50,867 nt of DNA from CAYZZU01 sp964483105 (GTDB taxonomy: Bacteria; CG2-30-53-67). Positions 34,671 through 42,570 of this stretch are shown here, in pieces. The notes under the pieces are model-generated. The model did no database searches. It worked only from the letters and a program-made list of their open reading frames with translations, and was not told the origin of the DNA. How positions within the stretch are numbered: the first letter of the stretch is position 1; every line of letters starts with the position of its first letter. Both the position numbers and the translations under genes were made by a program. The stretch lies in NCBI GenBank assembly GCA_964483105.1, contig CAYZZU010000019.1, positions 1-50,867 on the forward strand, read 5' to 3'.

Positions 34671-35206
34671 TGAAAAGATATCTGTTGAAGATGACAGGTG
34701 GGGGAAGAAGCCCAGCGAGGGTCAGACCGATCGAAATCTTCTGGTCCTGGGTCGGCAGTTTCTGCGGGATCTTCGCGGTGTCCTACCTTTCAAGAAACTA
34801 CATGGAACCGAAAGACTTGACGCTGGTGATCGGATCTTTCGGGGCCTCCGCTGTTTTGCTCTACGCTGCGATCAGGAGTCCTCTGGCACAACCCTGGAAT
34901 TTGATGGGAGGACATTTCTTCTCGGCCCTGGTAGGGGTTTCCTGTTATAAACTGTTTCAGCCGCAGTTTCTTGCGGCCGCCATGGCCGTCTCCCTCGCCA
35001 TTGCCTTCATGCTTTTCCTCAAGTGCCTGCACCCACCGGGAGGAGCCACGGCCCTGATCGCCGTGATCGGGAGCTCAAAAATCCATTCACTGGGCTATCT
35101 TTATGCCCTGATTCCGGCGGGTTTGGGAGCCGTGGTGATGCTGGTAATCGCCCTGATTGTCAACAATCTGGCCCGGGAACGTCGCTATCCGGAATATTGG
35201 TTCTGA
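34670..35206 (+). CDS. HPP family membrane protein
   Basis: A 178-residue integral membrane protein with four to five helices and the defining LHPPGGATALIAVIG motif (about residues 122-136). Some HPP proteins have been reported to carry nitrite across membranes; the substrate here is not known. Translation is coupled to the CBS gene (TGATG, with GGAGGAGGG upstream). The shared FNR/HcpR-like site would fit a part in nitrogen-oxide handling, an inference. Confidence 0.85.
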   Translation: MKRYLLKMTGGGRSPARVRPIEIFWSWVGSFCGIFAVSYLSRNYMEPKDLTLVIGSFGASAVLLYAAIRSPLAQPWNLMGGHFFSALVGVSCYKLFQPQFLAAAMAVSLAIAFMLFLKCLHPPGGATALIAVIGSSKIHSLGYLYALIPAGLGAVVMLVIALIVNNLARERRYPEYWF

Positions 35207-35259
35207 GCGCCTCCTCGTAGAACATTGTTTTATTCTTTTGCTTTTTCACAATAAAATCC

Positions 35260-35303
35260 TTGACAAGACCTTCGGAAATCTATATATTAGCAATCCTTAA
35301 TAT
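35260..35303 (+). promoter_or_regulatory. Consensus sigma70 promoter overlapped by an ATATTAG-N6-TTAATAT operator (copy 1)
   Basis: TTGACA (35260-35265), 17 bp, TATATT (35283-35288). The palindrome ATATTAG-CAATCC-TTAATAT (35284-35303, one mismatch) covers the -10 box and start site, the position of a repressor site. A second unit of the same design lies 132 bp downstream. The 330 bp between the HPP gene and 35537 hold these and no gene. Confidence 0.7.
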
Positions 35304-35391
35304 GTTTGTTCGTTAAAGGGCCGGTAAATTAAGTTGTGCCTTATAACACAATCGTATTCATAAGGTATTCAGGATCGTCCCTAAAAACTTC

Positions 35392-35436
35392 TTGACAAGT
35401 TCCACGATGATCCTTAATATTAGCAAACCCTAATAT
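35392..35436 (+). promoter_or_regulatory. Consensus sigma70 promoter overlapped by an ATATTAG-N6-CTAATAT operator (copy 2)
   Basis: TTGACA (35392-35397), 17 bp, TAATAT (35415-35420), with the perfect palindrome ATATTAG-CAAACC-CTAATAT (35417-35436) over the -10 box. The two units share TTGACAAG, the palindrome with its TAGCAA-CC core and the following GTTT, so they look like a diverged duplication. The start site would be near 35426, about 110 bp before the next gene. Confidence 0.72.
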
Positions 35437-35536
35437 GTTTATGCCTTCGAACGGTCGGTTTTCCAACACCTTAATCTGATGAGATTTAACTCGCATTCTG
35501 TGGAGAGCCGGTAAGTTTTTCCAAACGATTCAGAAA

Positions 35537-36079
35537 ATGGCCAGAGCCATGAAACTTCGGAATCTCCTTTCTCAAAAAAAAGACGCAATTCTGAAAAGAT
35601 GGCTCCGCCTGATCTTCGCGGGTTATCCGGCAGAAACCTCAAACTTCCTGGAAAAAAAGAGCGACCGCTTCGCGAATCCTGTGGGATATACGATCTCGGA
35701 ATCGATTGAAACCCTGTTTGACGAGCTGTTGTCCGGAGCGGATTCCGACCGGTTGGCGCCTGTACTGGATCGGATCATCCGGATCCGGGCCGTGCAGGAT
35801 TTTCTTCCTTCGCAGGCGCTCGCCTTTCTTGTGGACCTGAAGAAGGTAGTCCGGGAGGAGATCGGAGACGAATCGGCGGCGGATGTCCCGTACCGCGGTC
35901 TGGAGGAGTTTGATGACCTGGTGGACCGGCTTGTTCTCCTCGCCCTCGATATTTATGTGAAATGCAGAGAGACGATTTATGAAATCCGGGTGAAGGAGTT
36001 CAAGAGCCGTGCCTATAAACTTCTGGAGCGGGCCGATCTGGTTTGTGCGGTCGCGCCGAACTCTTCAGAAGGATTGTGA
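35537..36079 (+). CDS. RsbRD N-terminal-like (globin-fold sensor type) protein upstream of dsrM
   Basis: A 180-residue all-helical protein. The opening LRNLLSQKKDAILKRWLRLIFAGYP followed by FANPVGYTISESIETLFDELL resembles the RsbRD N-terminal domain, a sensor module of stressosome-type proteins. Genes of this type are, as I recall, found just before dsrM in sulfate reducers. It has no output domain. It may sense a ligand and influence the dsrMK operon or complex, but its role is not established. It is transcribed from the twin promoters and followed by dsrM after 63 bp. Confidence 0.65.
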   Translation: MARAMKLRNLLSQKKDAILKRWLRLIFAGYPAETSNFLEKKSDRFANPVGYTISESIETLFDELLSGADSDRLAPVLDRIIRIRAVQDFLPSQALAFLVDLKKVVREEIGDESAADVPYRGLEEFDDLVDRLVLLALDIYVKCRETIYEIRVKEFKSRAYKLLERADLVCAVAPNSSEGL

Positions 36080-36142
36080 GAATTTGCGGGCTGTATCAGG
36101 CGGTATAAAACGAGAAGGACTATTCAGTGAGGTAGACGTCAA

Positions 36143-37147
36143 ATGAGAATTTTGCTTCCCTTGATCGCAGTCATTGTCCTGGGCGCCATCGCTTTTTTCG
36201 GGGTGCAGGGAGCAGGTCTTCAATACCTGTTCGGCGTTGTGATTCCTTATGCCGCATTGGCAATCTTCCTGCTTGGGGTTTTGTATCGGATCCTGAAATG
36301 GGCGAGCTCGCCGGTTCCCTTCCGGATTCCGACAACCTGCGGTCAGGAAAAGTCTCTCCCCTGGATCAAGGCGAATAACCTGGAGAGCCCCTACAACATG
36401 GCCGGCGTGATCGGCCGTATGGCGCTCGAGGTTCTTTTCTTCCGATCACTCTTCCGCAACCTGAAATTCAGGTACAAGGTGGGGGATGGTTCGAACCCGT
36501 CCCTGACGTATCAGCGCACCCCCTGGCTTTGGTTTTTCGGCCTTACCTTTCATTGGTCCTTCCTTTTCATCTTTGTCCGTCACCTTCGTCTTTTTACACA
36601 GCCGATTCCCGCTTTTGTTTCCGTGATGAACGGATGGGATGAGGTTTTTAAAGTGGGGGCGCCTCCCCTTCTGATCACCGATATCGTCCTGGTTGCGGCT
36701 GTGACCCTGCTCTTTCTGAGGCGGGTAGGGATTCCGCAGGTGCGTTACATTTCACTGGCCGCGGATTATTTCCCACTCTTTCTCATCTTCGCGATCGCCC
36801 TGAGCGGAATCTGTATGCGTTATTTCTTCAAGGTGGATGTGGTCCATATCAAGGAATTGACCATGGGCCTGGCCACGTTCAATCCGGTTGTCCCTTCCGG
36901 GATCGGCGCCATCTTTTTTGTGCATCTCTTTCTTGTGAGCGTCCTTTTCGCTTATTTCCCCTTCAGCAAACTGGTTCATATGGCGGGTGTTTTTATGAGT
37001 CCGACAAGGAACCTGGCGAACAACAGCCGGGCCCGGAGGCACGTGAATCCCTGGAATTATCCTGTCAAGGTGCATTCCTACGAAGAGTATGAGGATGAGT
37101 ATAGAGAATTGATGAAGAAGGCTGGTCTTCCCGTGGAGAAGGATTAA
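36143..37147 (+). CDS. dsrM: DsrM, membrane cytochrome b subunit of the Dsr complex
   Basis: A 334-residue membrane protein of the NarI-like family. Two N-terminal helices (residues 3-48) are followed by the core with haem-b ligand candidates in FHWSFLFIFVRHLRLF, GICMRYFF and FVHLFLVS, then LVHMAGVFMSP and a polar tail. DsrM exchanges electrons with the menaquinone pool and passes them to DsrK, which deals with the DsrC trisulfide. dsrK starts six bases after the stop. dsrJ, dsrO and dsrP are not in the window. Confidence 0.92.
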   Translation: MRILLPLIAVIVLGAIAFFGVQGAGLQYLFGVVIPYAALAIFLLGVLYRILKWASSPVPFRIPTTCGQEKSLPWIKANNLESPYNMAGVIGRMALEVLFFRSLFRNLKFRYKVGDGSNPSLTYQRTPWLWFFGLTFHWSFLFIFVRHLRLFTQPIPAFVSVMNGWDEVFKVGAPPLLITDIVLVAAVTLLFLRRVGIPQVRYISLAADYFPLFLIFAIALSGICMRYFFKVDVVHIKELTMGLATFNPVVPSGIGAIFFVHLFLVSVLFAYFPFSKLVHMAGVFMSPTRNLANNSRARRHVNPWNYPVKVHSYEEYEDEYRELMKKAGLPVEKD

Positions 37148-37152
37148 AGACT

Positions 37153-38763
37153 ATGGCAAACAACGTTCAAAAACCAGAAGAAACGGCGAGAATCGATCAT
37201 CGTCCTCCGAAAACCGGATGGATGGAAACGCCGGTGGAATTCCGTCCCGGAAATTGGTGTCATGGCGGGAAACCGTCGGTTCTCCAGGTCCTTGATCTTC
37301 CCAATCCGAGGGAATGGCAGCCCACGGACGAGGACTGGAAGCTTCCGTCGAACTGGAAGGAGATCATCTACGAAGGGCTGCAAGACCGCCTGAACAAATA
37401 CAGGTCGTTCAAGGTATTTCTCGATATCTGTGTTCGTTGCGGCGCCTGTGCGGATAAGTGCCATTTTTTTCTGGGGACCGGCGATCCGAAGAATATGCCC
37501 GTGCTTCGCGTGGAACTGCTCCGTTCGGTCTACCGGAAGGATTTCACGCTGGCCGGGAAGATCCTCGGAAAAATCGCAGGGGCCCGGGAATTGACGAAGG
37601 ATGTCGTGAAGGAGTGGTTTTCCTACTTTTATCAGTGCACGGAATGCCGTCGGTGTTCCGTCTTCTGTCCCTACGGGATTGATACGGCGGAAGTGACCAT
37701 GATGGCGCGCGAACTGCTCCACCTGGTCGGTGTCAATATCAACTGGGCCCTGGAGCCGGCCGCGAAATGTTATCAGACCGGGAACCACATGGGGCTTCAG
37801 CCGCACACCTTCAAGGACAGTATCGATTTTCTTTGCGACGATCTTGAAGAAATTACCGGCGTGCATATCGAGGTTCCCTTCAACAAGAAGGGGGCGGATG
37901 TCCTCTTTATCACCCCCTCCGCCGATGTGTTCGCGGATCCCGGAATCTACACCTTTATGGGGTATATCCTTCTTTTCGAGCATATCGGGTTGAATTATAC
38001 GATGAGCACCTACGCCTCCGAGGGAGGAAATTTCGGTCTTTTCAATTCCCAGGAGATCATGAAGCGGTTGAACGCCAAAATGTACGCGGAGGCGAAGAGG
38101 CTGGGAGTGAAATGGATCCTGGGTGGTGAATGCGGGCACATGTGGAGGGTGGTCCATCAATACATGGACACGATGAACGGTCCCGCCGATTTCCTCGAGG
38201 TCCCCGTATCCCCGATTACGGGAACGCGATTCGACAACGCCGCCTCCACCAAGATGGTTCACATCGCGGAATTTACCGCCGACCTGATCAAACACAATAA
38301 GCTGAAACTCGATCCGAGCCGGAACAACCACCGGAAGGTGACCTTCCATGATTCCTGCAATCCCGCCCGTGCCATGGGGATCTTCGAGGAGCCGAGATAC
38401 ATCCTGAAGCATGTCTGCAACCATTTCACGGAGATGCCGAAGAACACCATCCGCGAGAAGACTTTCTGCTGCGGGAGTGGGACCGGGCTCAACACGGACG
38501 AGTACATGGATATCCGCATGCGGGGCGGGCTTCCCCGTGCGAACGCGGTCAAGTATGTCCATGAAAAAAACGGCGTGGATCTGCTTTCCTGTATCTGTGC
38601 CATCGACCGTGCGACCCTGACGCCGCTGATGCAATACTGGGTTCCCGGTGTCACGGTTTCCGGAGTCCATGAGCTTGTCGGAAATGCCCTCGTCATGGAA
38701 GGGGAGCAGGAGAGAACCACCGATCTCAGGGAAGATCCTCTGGAAGGGATGGAAGAGGAGTAA
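37153..38763 (+). CDS. dsrK: DsrK, HdrD-like iron-sulfur subunit
   Basis: A 536-residue HdrD-like protein. Two [4Fe-4S] motifs (CVRCGACADKC near residue 95 and CTECRRCSVFC near residue 162) come first, then CCG-type domain elements: GGECGHMW, HDSCNPAR and CCGSGTGL, which bind the noncubane catalytic cluster in heterodisulfide reductases. DsrK is the proposed site where DsrC trisulfide is reduced, or DsrC oxidised in the reverse direction, on the cytoplasmic side of the membrane. It is coupled to dsrM. The opposite strand carries an equally long open frame, rejected as a shadow. Confidence 0.93.
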   Translation: MANNVQKPEETARIDHRPPKTGWMETPVEFRPGNWCHGGKPSVLQVLDLPNPREWQPTDEDWKLPSNWKEIIYEGLQDRLNKYRSFKVFLDICVRCGACADKCHFFLGTGDPKNMPVLRVELLRSVYRKDFTLAGKILGKIAGARELTKDVVKEWFSYFYQCTECRRCSVFCPYGIDTAEVTMMARELLHLVGVNINWALEPAAKCYQTGNHMGLQPHTFKDSIDFLCDDLEEITGVHIEVPFNKKGADVLFITPSADVFADPGIYTFMGYILLFEHIGLNYTMSTYASEGGNFGLFNSQEIMKRLNAKMYAEAKRLGVKWILGGECGHMWRVVHQYMDTMNGPADFLEVPVSPITGTRFDNAASTKMVHIAEFTADLIKHNKLKLDPSRNNHRKVTFHDSCNPARAMGIFEEPRYILKHVCNHFTEMPKNTIREKTFCCGSGTGLNTDEYMDIRMRGGLPRANAVKYVHEKNGVDLLSCICAIDRATLTPLMQYWVPGVTVSGVHELVGNALVMEGEQERTTDLREDPLEGMEEE

Positions 38764-38874
38764 CCCGGTGGGGGAACCGTACGGCATGTGTGTACCCGTA
38801 AGACATCTTTAAAACTTTAAGGAGAGGCCTGGACCTCTTGATTCTATTCAATCACAAAGTAATGGAGGTAAAAA

Positions 38875-39207
38875 ATGGGACTTGAAGTCAATGGGAAAAC
38901 ATACGAACTGGATGAGGATGGATTCCTTGCAAACATGGACGAATGGAATGAGGATGTCGCGCTCGCTCTCGCGAAAACGGAAAATGTGGAGATGACCGAT
39001 GCGCATTGGGAAGTAGTTAACTTTCTGCGGGAATACTACGCGGAATACAAGATCGCCCCGATGATCCGTATTCTGACCAAGGCCATCGGCAAAAAACTCG
39101 GCAAGGAGAAAGGAAACACGAAGTACCTGTACTCGCTGTATCCCGGCGGGCCGGCCAAGCAGGCCTGCAAGATCGCAGGACTTCCGAAGCCCACTGGCTG
39201 CGTGTAA
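38875..39207 (+). CDS. dsrC: DsrC, sulfur-carrier protein
   Basis: A 110-residue DsrC with both functional cysteines in the flexible C-terminal arm: Cys98 and the penultimate Cys109, ten residues between them (ACKIAGLPKPTGCV). The body has EYYAEYKIAPMIRILTKAIGKKLG, typical of true DsrC rather than TusE. DsrC is the co-substrate of DsrAB, carrying the sulfur as a trisulfide between DsrAB and DsrMK, and accepts sulfur from DsrEFH during oxidation. ATGGAGG precedes the start. An 11-bp repeat containing CCGTACGG lies on each side of the gene (38774 and 39240). Confidence 0.96.
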   Translation: MGLEVNGKTYELDEDGFLANMDEWNEDVALALAKTENVEMTDAHWEVVNFLREYYAEYKIAPMIRILTKAIGKKLGKEKGNTKYLYSLYPGGPAKQACKIAGLPKPTGCV

Positions 39208-39240
39208 AAACCGCCGCTGGATCAGCCCTGTCCTGTTTAG

Positions 39241-39279
39241 AACCGTACGGTGTGAAGGCTGTGAGCCTGCCGTATGGTT
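39241..39279 (+). terminator. Nested stem-loop after dsrC
   Basis: AACCGTACGG (39241-39250) pairs with CCGTATGGTT (39270-39279, one G-T pair), and inside it GGCT pairs with AGCC (39257-39267). There is no T-run, so it may be a 3'-end stabiliser or processing site that keeps dsrC mRNA abundant, and not an intrinsic terminator. Confidence 0.45.
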
Positions 39280-39415
39280 TGAGACGGCAGGGGGGATCAT
39301 TCATGGGGGATGATGAGCAAGCTTACATTTCAGTCGGATCGGGCTGACATGTGTCGATGCATGACGTGAAAGCGAGTGTCAGCGTCGAGGATACTTTATT
39401 CAGAGTGGAGGAACG

Positions 39416-39772
39416 ATGAAAATCGGTATATTGGTCCAGGAAGGCCCCTATACGCATGAGGCGTCGGACAGTGCCTACAACTTCATTCAGGCGGCCCTGG
39501 AAAAAGGTCATGAGATCACCGGCGTATTTTTTTATAATGATGGTGTGATTAACACCACAAAACTGATGGATATCCCGGCCGACGACCGGCATATCAGCAA
39601 ACGTTGGTCTGAACTTGGGGCCAAGGGAATTCAGCTGATTGTCTGTGTGGCGGCGGCCAAGCGGCGGGGAATCAATCCGGATGTTCTGATCGAGAACGCG
39701 CGGATTGACGGGCTTGGTCAATTGAGCGAGCTTTGCATTGAATCCGACCGGTTGATCACATTTGGAGATTAA
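39416..39772 (+). CDS. dsrE: DsrE, sulfurtransferase subunit
   Basis: A 118-residue DsrE/TusD protein. The active cysteine is Cys77 in QLIVCVAAAKRRGI, the counterpart of Cys78 in Allochromatium DsrE. DsrE2F2H2 relays persulfide sulfur to DsrC in sulfur oxidisers. GTGGAGGAACG lies just before the ATG. The DsrE, F and H genes follow one another with 27-29 bp spacers and form one operon, about 200 bp after dsrC. Confidence 0.93.
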   Translation: MKIGILVQEGPYTHEASDSAYNFIQAALEKGHEITGVFFYNDGVINTTKLMDIPADDRHISKRWSELGAKGIQLIVCVAAAKRRGINPDVLIENARIDGLGQLSELCIESDRLITFGD

Positions 39773-39801
39773 ATCAGGGAGAAGAAAGGAGCCTTCATTC
39801 T

Positions 39802-40173
39802 ATGGAAGAGCAGGAACCGAGGAAAATCATGTTTGTGAACCGGAAGGCGCCTCACGGTTCAATTTATGCCTATGAAGGATTGGAAGTGATCCTTATCTTT
39901 GGCGCGTACGATCAGGAAATCAGCGCTGCCTTTCTGGATGACGCCGTTTATTCACTGAAAAAAGGGCAGGATACATCCGAAGTGGGGAGCAAGGAATTCT
40001 CGACCACCTTCCGTGTTCTGGAAGCCTATGGCGTGGAGCATCGGTACGTGGAACGGGAATCCCTCGAACAGAGAGGACTGACAGAGGATGATCTGATTCT
40101 CGACGTCGAGGTAGTGGACGGACAAACGCTTCGGAAGTTCATGGGAGAGCAGGATGTACTTCTTCCCTTTTAG
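39802..40173 (+). CDS. dsrF: DsrF, sulfurtransferase subunit
   Basis: A 123-residue DsrF/TusC protein: KIMFVNRKAPHGSIYAYEGLEVILI is the family opening and EQDVLLPF the usual end. DsrF has no catalytic Cys and plays a structural part in the DsrEFH hexamer; indeed this one contains no cysteine at all. GAAAGGAGCC precedes the ATG. A second DsrF-like gene lies at 49148-49516 on the other strand. Confidence 0.92.
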   Translation: MEEQEPRKIMFVNRKAPHGSIYAYEGLEVILIFGAYDQEISAAFLDDAVYSLKKGQDTSEVGSKEFSTTFRVLEAYGVEHRYVERESLEQRGLTEDDLILDVEVVDGQTLRKFMGEQDVLLPF

Positions 40174-40200
40174 ACGGGAAGACTCAAAGGAGGATCAACG

Positions 40201-40494
40201 TTGCTGCACATTGTGAATAAATCACCTTTCAAGTTTCGTAATCTGGACAGTTGCGTCAGGGTAGCCCAGAAGGAAGACCCCATCATGCTGATTGAAGACG
40301 GGGTTTATGCCGCGATCGCCGGATCAAGCATTGAATCACTCATGAAAAACATCCTGAAAGCCCATCCCGTGTATGCGATCCGGGCGGATCTGAAGGCAAG
40401 AGGATTGGATAAGATCATTGACGGGATCAAGGTGTGCGATTATTCCTGTTTCGTCGATCTGGTGGAAGCGCATAAGCCCTGCTCCTGGCTTTAA
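40201..40494 (+). CDS. dsrH: DsrH, sulfurtransferase subunit
   Basis: A 97-residue DsrH/TusB protein. Cys18 in NLDSCVRVA corresponds to the conserved Cys20 of Allochromatium DsrH. The body has DGVYAAIAGS and ends HKPCSWL. Start is TTG with AAAGGAGG seven bases upstream. It completes the dsrEFH set. The next gene begins two bases after its stop. Confidence 0.92.
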   Translation: MLHIVNKSPFKFRNLDSCVRVAQKEDPIMLIEDGVYAAIAGSSIESLMKNILKAHPVYAIRADLKARGLDKIIDGIKVCDYSCFVDLVEAHKPCSWL

Positions 40495-40496
40495 AT

Positions 40497-41168
40497 GTGG
40501 ATGGAAGTCTCCGGGAGACGCTGAAAAAATTTCTGCGCGAGGGAAAATTCGCGGAGGTGGCCGCAAAGTGGGGCGGGACACGGAAAACCGTCAGGTACCT
40601 GAGATCCTTGTTATATGACCCGCAGGATCTGGTCCGCTGGCGAGCGGTGACCATGCTTGGATGGCTTTCCACCAGATACCCGGATCTGATTCGCCCGGAA
40701 GCGGATCGGCTGATCTGGTCTCTGAATGACGAGTCGGGAAGCATCGGGAGAGGGGCCCCGGAGGCCTTGGGCGAGATTGCAAGGAACAATCCCGATCTTG
40801 TCCGCGATGGCGTGGAGGTCCTCATCCATTATATTGAAGATCCTGAAACCTGCAGGCCGCCGAACCGGAATCTCGAGATATTGACTGGAGCCATCTGGGC
40901 GGTCGGCAGGATTGGGGAACGATATCCTGAAAGGGTGCAGGACGTTCTCCACGAGCTCATACTATTCCTGGAAGACCCTGATTCGGGAGTCCGGGGGCAT
41001 TCGGCTTGGAGCCTGGGTATGATCAGGGCGGAGATCGCCCGTAAAAAGTTGGAAAAACTGCTTAATGATCCGGAAAGAATATCCCTTTACGAAGAGGATT
41101 TCTTGAAGGAAGAAACAGTGGGGAGGATTGCGGCATGGGCCGTTGAACGGATCCGGCACGCGACATAG
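40497..41168 (+). CDS. HEAT-repeat protein coupled to dsrEFH
   Basis: A 223-residue alpha-solenoid protein with about five HEAT/PBS-lyase-like repeats, for example LVRWRAVTMLGWLSTRYPDL, GAPEALGEIARNNPDLV and SGVRGHSAWSLGMIRAEI. GTG 40497 is two bases after the dsrH stop, so it is translationally coupled. HEAT proteins of this kind are seen near Dsr genes in sulfate reducers and may act as assembly scaffolds. No catalytic motif is seen. Confidence 0.8.
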   Translation: MDGSLRETLKKFLREGKFAEVAAKWGGTRKTVRYLRSLLYDPQDLVRWRAVTMLGWLSTRYPDLIRPEADRLIWSLNDESGSIGRGAPEALGEIARNNPDLVRDGVEVLIHYIEDPETCRPPNRNLEILTGAIWAVGRIGERYPERVQDVLHELILFLEDPDSGVRGHSAWSLGMIRAEIARKKLEKLLNDPERISLYEEDFLKEETVGRIAAWAVERIRHAT

Positions 41169-41217
41169 ATGTAAGATGAAGCGGAGGCAAGAGCCATTTT
41201 AATGATGAAGAGATCAA

Positions 41218-41246
41218 TTGTGATGGAAAGGGATTTATTTTATTAA
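41218..41246 (+). promoter_or_regulatory. Predicted sigma70 promoter of the dsrA2B2D operon
   Basis: TTGTGA (41218-41223), 17 bp, TATTAA (41241-41246) in an AT-rich stretch; the start site would lie near 41253, about 42 bp before dsrA2. It has neither of the two palindromes seen at the other Dsr promoters, so this operon may be expressed constitutively or be controlled in another way. Confidence 0.5.
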
Positions 41247-41294
41247 TTTTCCTCTAAAGCAATCACAGAGGGAGAAGGAAAGGAGAATCCGGAG

Positions 41295-42512
41295 ATGACT
41301 GACGGGAAAAAACTGGAAACCCCTCTTCTGGATGAACTGGAAAAGGGGCCGTGGCCGAGCTTCGTGAAGGACATGAAGCATATGGCCGAACGAAAGCCGA
41401 TGATCAAGGATCTGCTGGGCCAATTGGAGCTTTCTTACAAGGAACGGAAGGGACACTGGAAACATGGCGGCCTGGTCGGTGTCATTGGGTATGGCGGCGG
41501 TGTCATCGGACGTTATTCCGATGTGCCGGACCAATTTCCCAATGTGGCACATTTCCACACCATCCGTGTGAATCAGCCTTCCGGCTGGTTTTACACCACG
41601 GCGGCCCTTCGGGAACTCTGCGATATCTGGGACCGGCATGGTTCGGGTATGACCAACATGCATGGATCCACCGGAGACTGCGTGTTTTTGGGAACCACCA
41701 CGGACGAGCTGGAACCGACCTTCGCGGAATTGACCTCCAAGGAATGGGATTTAGGGGGATCGGGATCGGACGTCAGAACTCCGAGCTGCTGCAACGGCAT
41801 GGCAAGATGTGAGTATGCCTGCTATGATACCATGGATGCCTGCTACAACATGACGCAGGAGTATCAGGACGAGCTTCACCGTCCGGCCTTTCCCTACAAG
41901 TGGAAGTTTAAATTCTCCGGATGTCCGAATGATTGTGTTGCCTCCATCGCCAGATCGGACCTTTCGGTCATCGGGACCTGGAGGGACGACATCCGGATCG
42001 ATCAGGCCGCGGTGCAGGAGTACGCCGATGCCGGCATGGACATCCGGGCGGATGTGATCCGCCGTTGTCCGACCTCCTGTATGCAATACGACGGCAAGGA
42101 GATCCATATTGACAACCATGAGTGCAACCGCTGCATGCATTGCATCAACGTCATGCCCAAGGCGCTCCGGCCCGGGACCGATACCGGGGCCACGATCCTG
42201 ATCGGCGCCAAGGCCCCCATTATTGAGGGCGCGCTATTGGCCACAGTGCTTGTTCCCTTTATCAAGATGGACAAGGACGATGATTACCAGGAGTTCAAGG
42301 ACCTGATCGAACGGATCTGGGATTTCTGGGATGAGCATGGTGTCAACCGGGAGAGGATCGGGGAGTGCATCGAGCGGGTCGGACTCGGGAACTTCCTCGA
42401 GGCAATCGAAGTCGATCCGATTCCGGAGCATGTCAAGCACCCGAGGACCAATCCCTATATCTTCTATGAAGAGTATTTCGCCGAAGAAGACGAGGGGGAA
42501 GGCAAGGAATAA
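41295..42512 (+). CDS. dsrA: Dissimilatory sulfite reductase alpha subunit, copy 2 (reductive-type signatures)
   Basis: A 405-residue DsrA. Sirohaem-[4Fe-4S] ligands are Cys166 and Cys172 (CNGMARC) and Cys210 and Cys214 (CPNDC). The ferredoxin insert has CPTSC and CNRCMHC. The stretch ILIGAKAPIIEGALLATVLV and the ending HVKHPRTNPYIFYEEYF are what I expect of reductive bacterial DsrA such as that of Desulfovibrio. It reduces sulfite with DsrC as co-substrate. AAAGGAGAATCCGGAG precedes the ATG. dsrB2 and dsrD follow at 58 and 18 bp. Copy 1 at 28419 differs at many of the diagnostic positions. Confidence 0.94.
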   Translation: MTDGKKLETPLLDELEKGPWPSFVKDMKHMAERKPMIKDLLGQLELSYKERKGHWKHGGLVGVIGYGGGVIGRYSDVPDQFPNVAHFHTIRVNQPSGWFYTTAALRELCDIWDRHGSGMTNMHGSTGDCVFLGTTTDELEPTFAELTSKEWDLGGSGSDVRTPSCCNGMARCEYACYDTMDACYNMTQEYQDELHRPAFPYKWKFKFSGCPNDCVASIARSDLSVIGTWRDDIRIDQAAVQEYADAGMDIRADVIRRCPTSCMQYDGKEIHIDNHECNRCMHCINVMPKALRPGTDTGATILIGAKAPIIEGALLATVLVPFIKMDKDDDYQEFKDLIERIWDFWDEHGVNRERIGECIERVGLGNFLEAIEVDPIPEHVKHPRTNPYIFYEEYFAEEDEGEGKE

Positions 42513-42570
42513 AGATCACGCAAACGATATGGAAAGAGATCCATTCAAACGGAGATAGGAGGTAGATCAA

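Noticed and set aside
37144..38787. 547-codon minus-strand frame mirroring dsrK
   Set aside because: The plus strand encodes a clear DsrK with all cluster motifs; the antisense frame has no recognisable domain or ribosome-binding site.
39241..39279. Possible group II intron domain V (GAACCGT...GGTT stem)
   Set aside because: It lacks the conserved domain V bulge and tetraloop pattern, and there is no intron-encoded reverse transcriptase or further intron sequence; read as a simple nested stem-loop.
39416..40494. tRNA-thiolation proteins TusDCB instead of DsrEFH
   Set aside because: Location next to true DsrC and dsrMK, and the DsrE-type Cys context VCVAAAKRRG, favour DsrEFH; a tree would be decisive.
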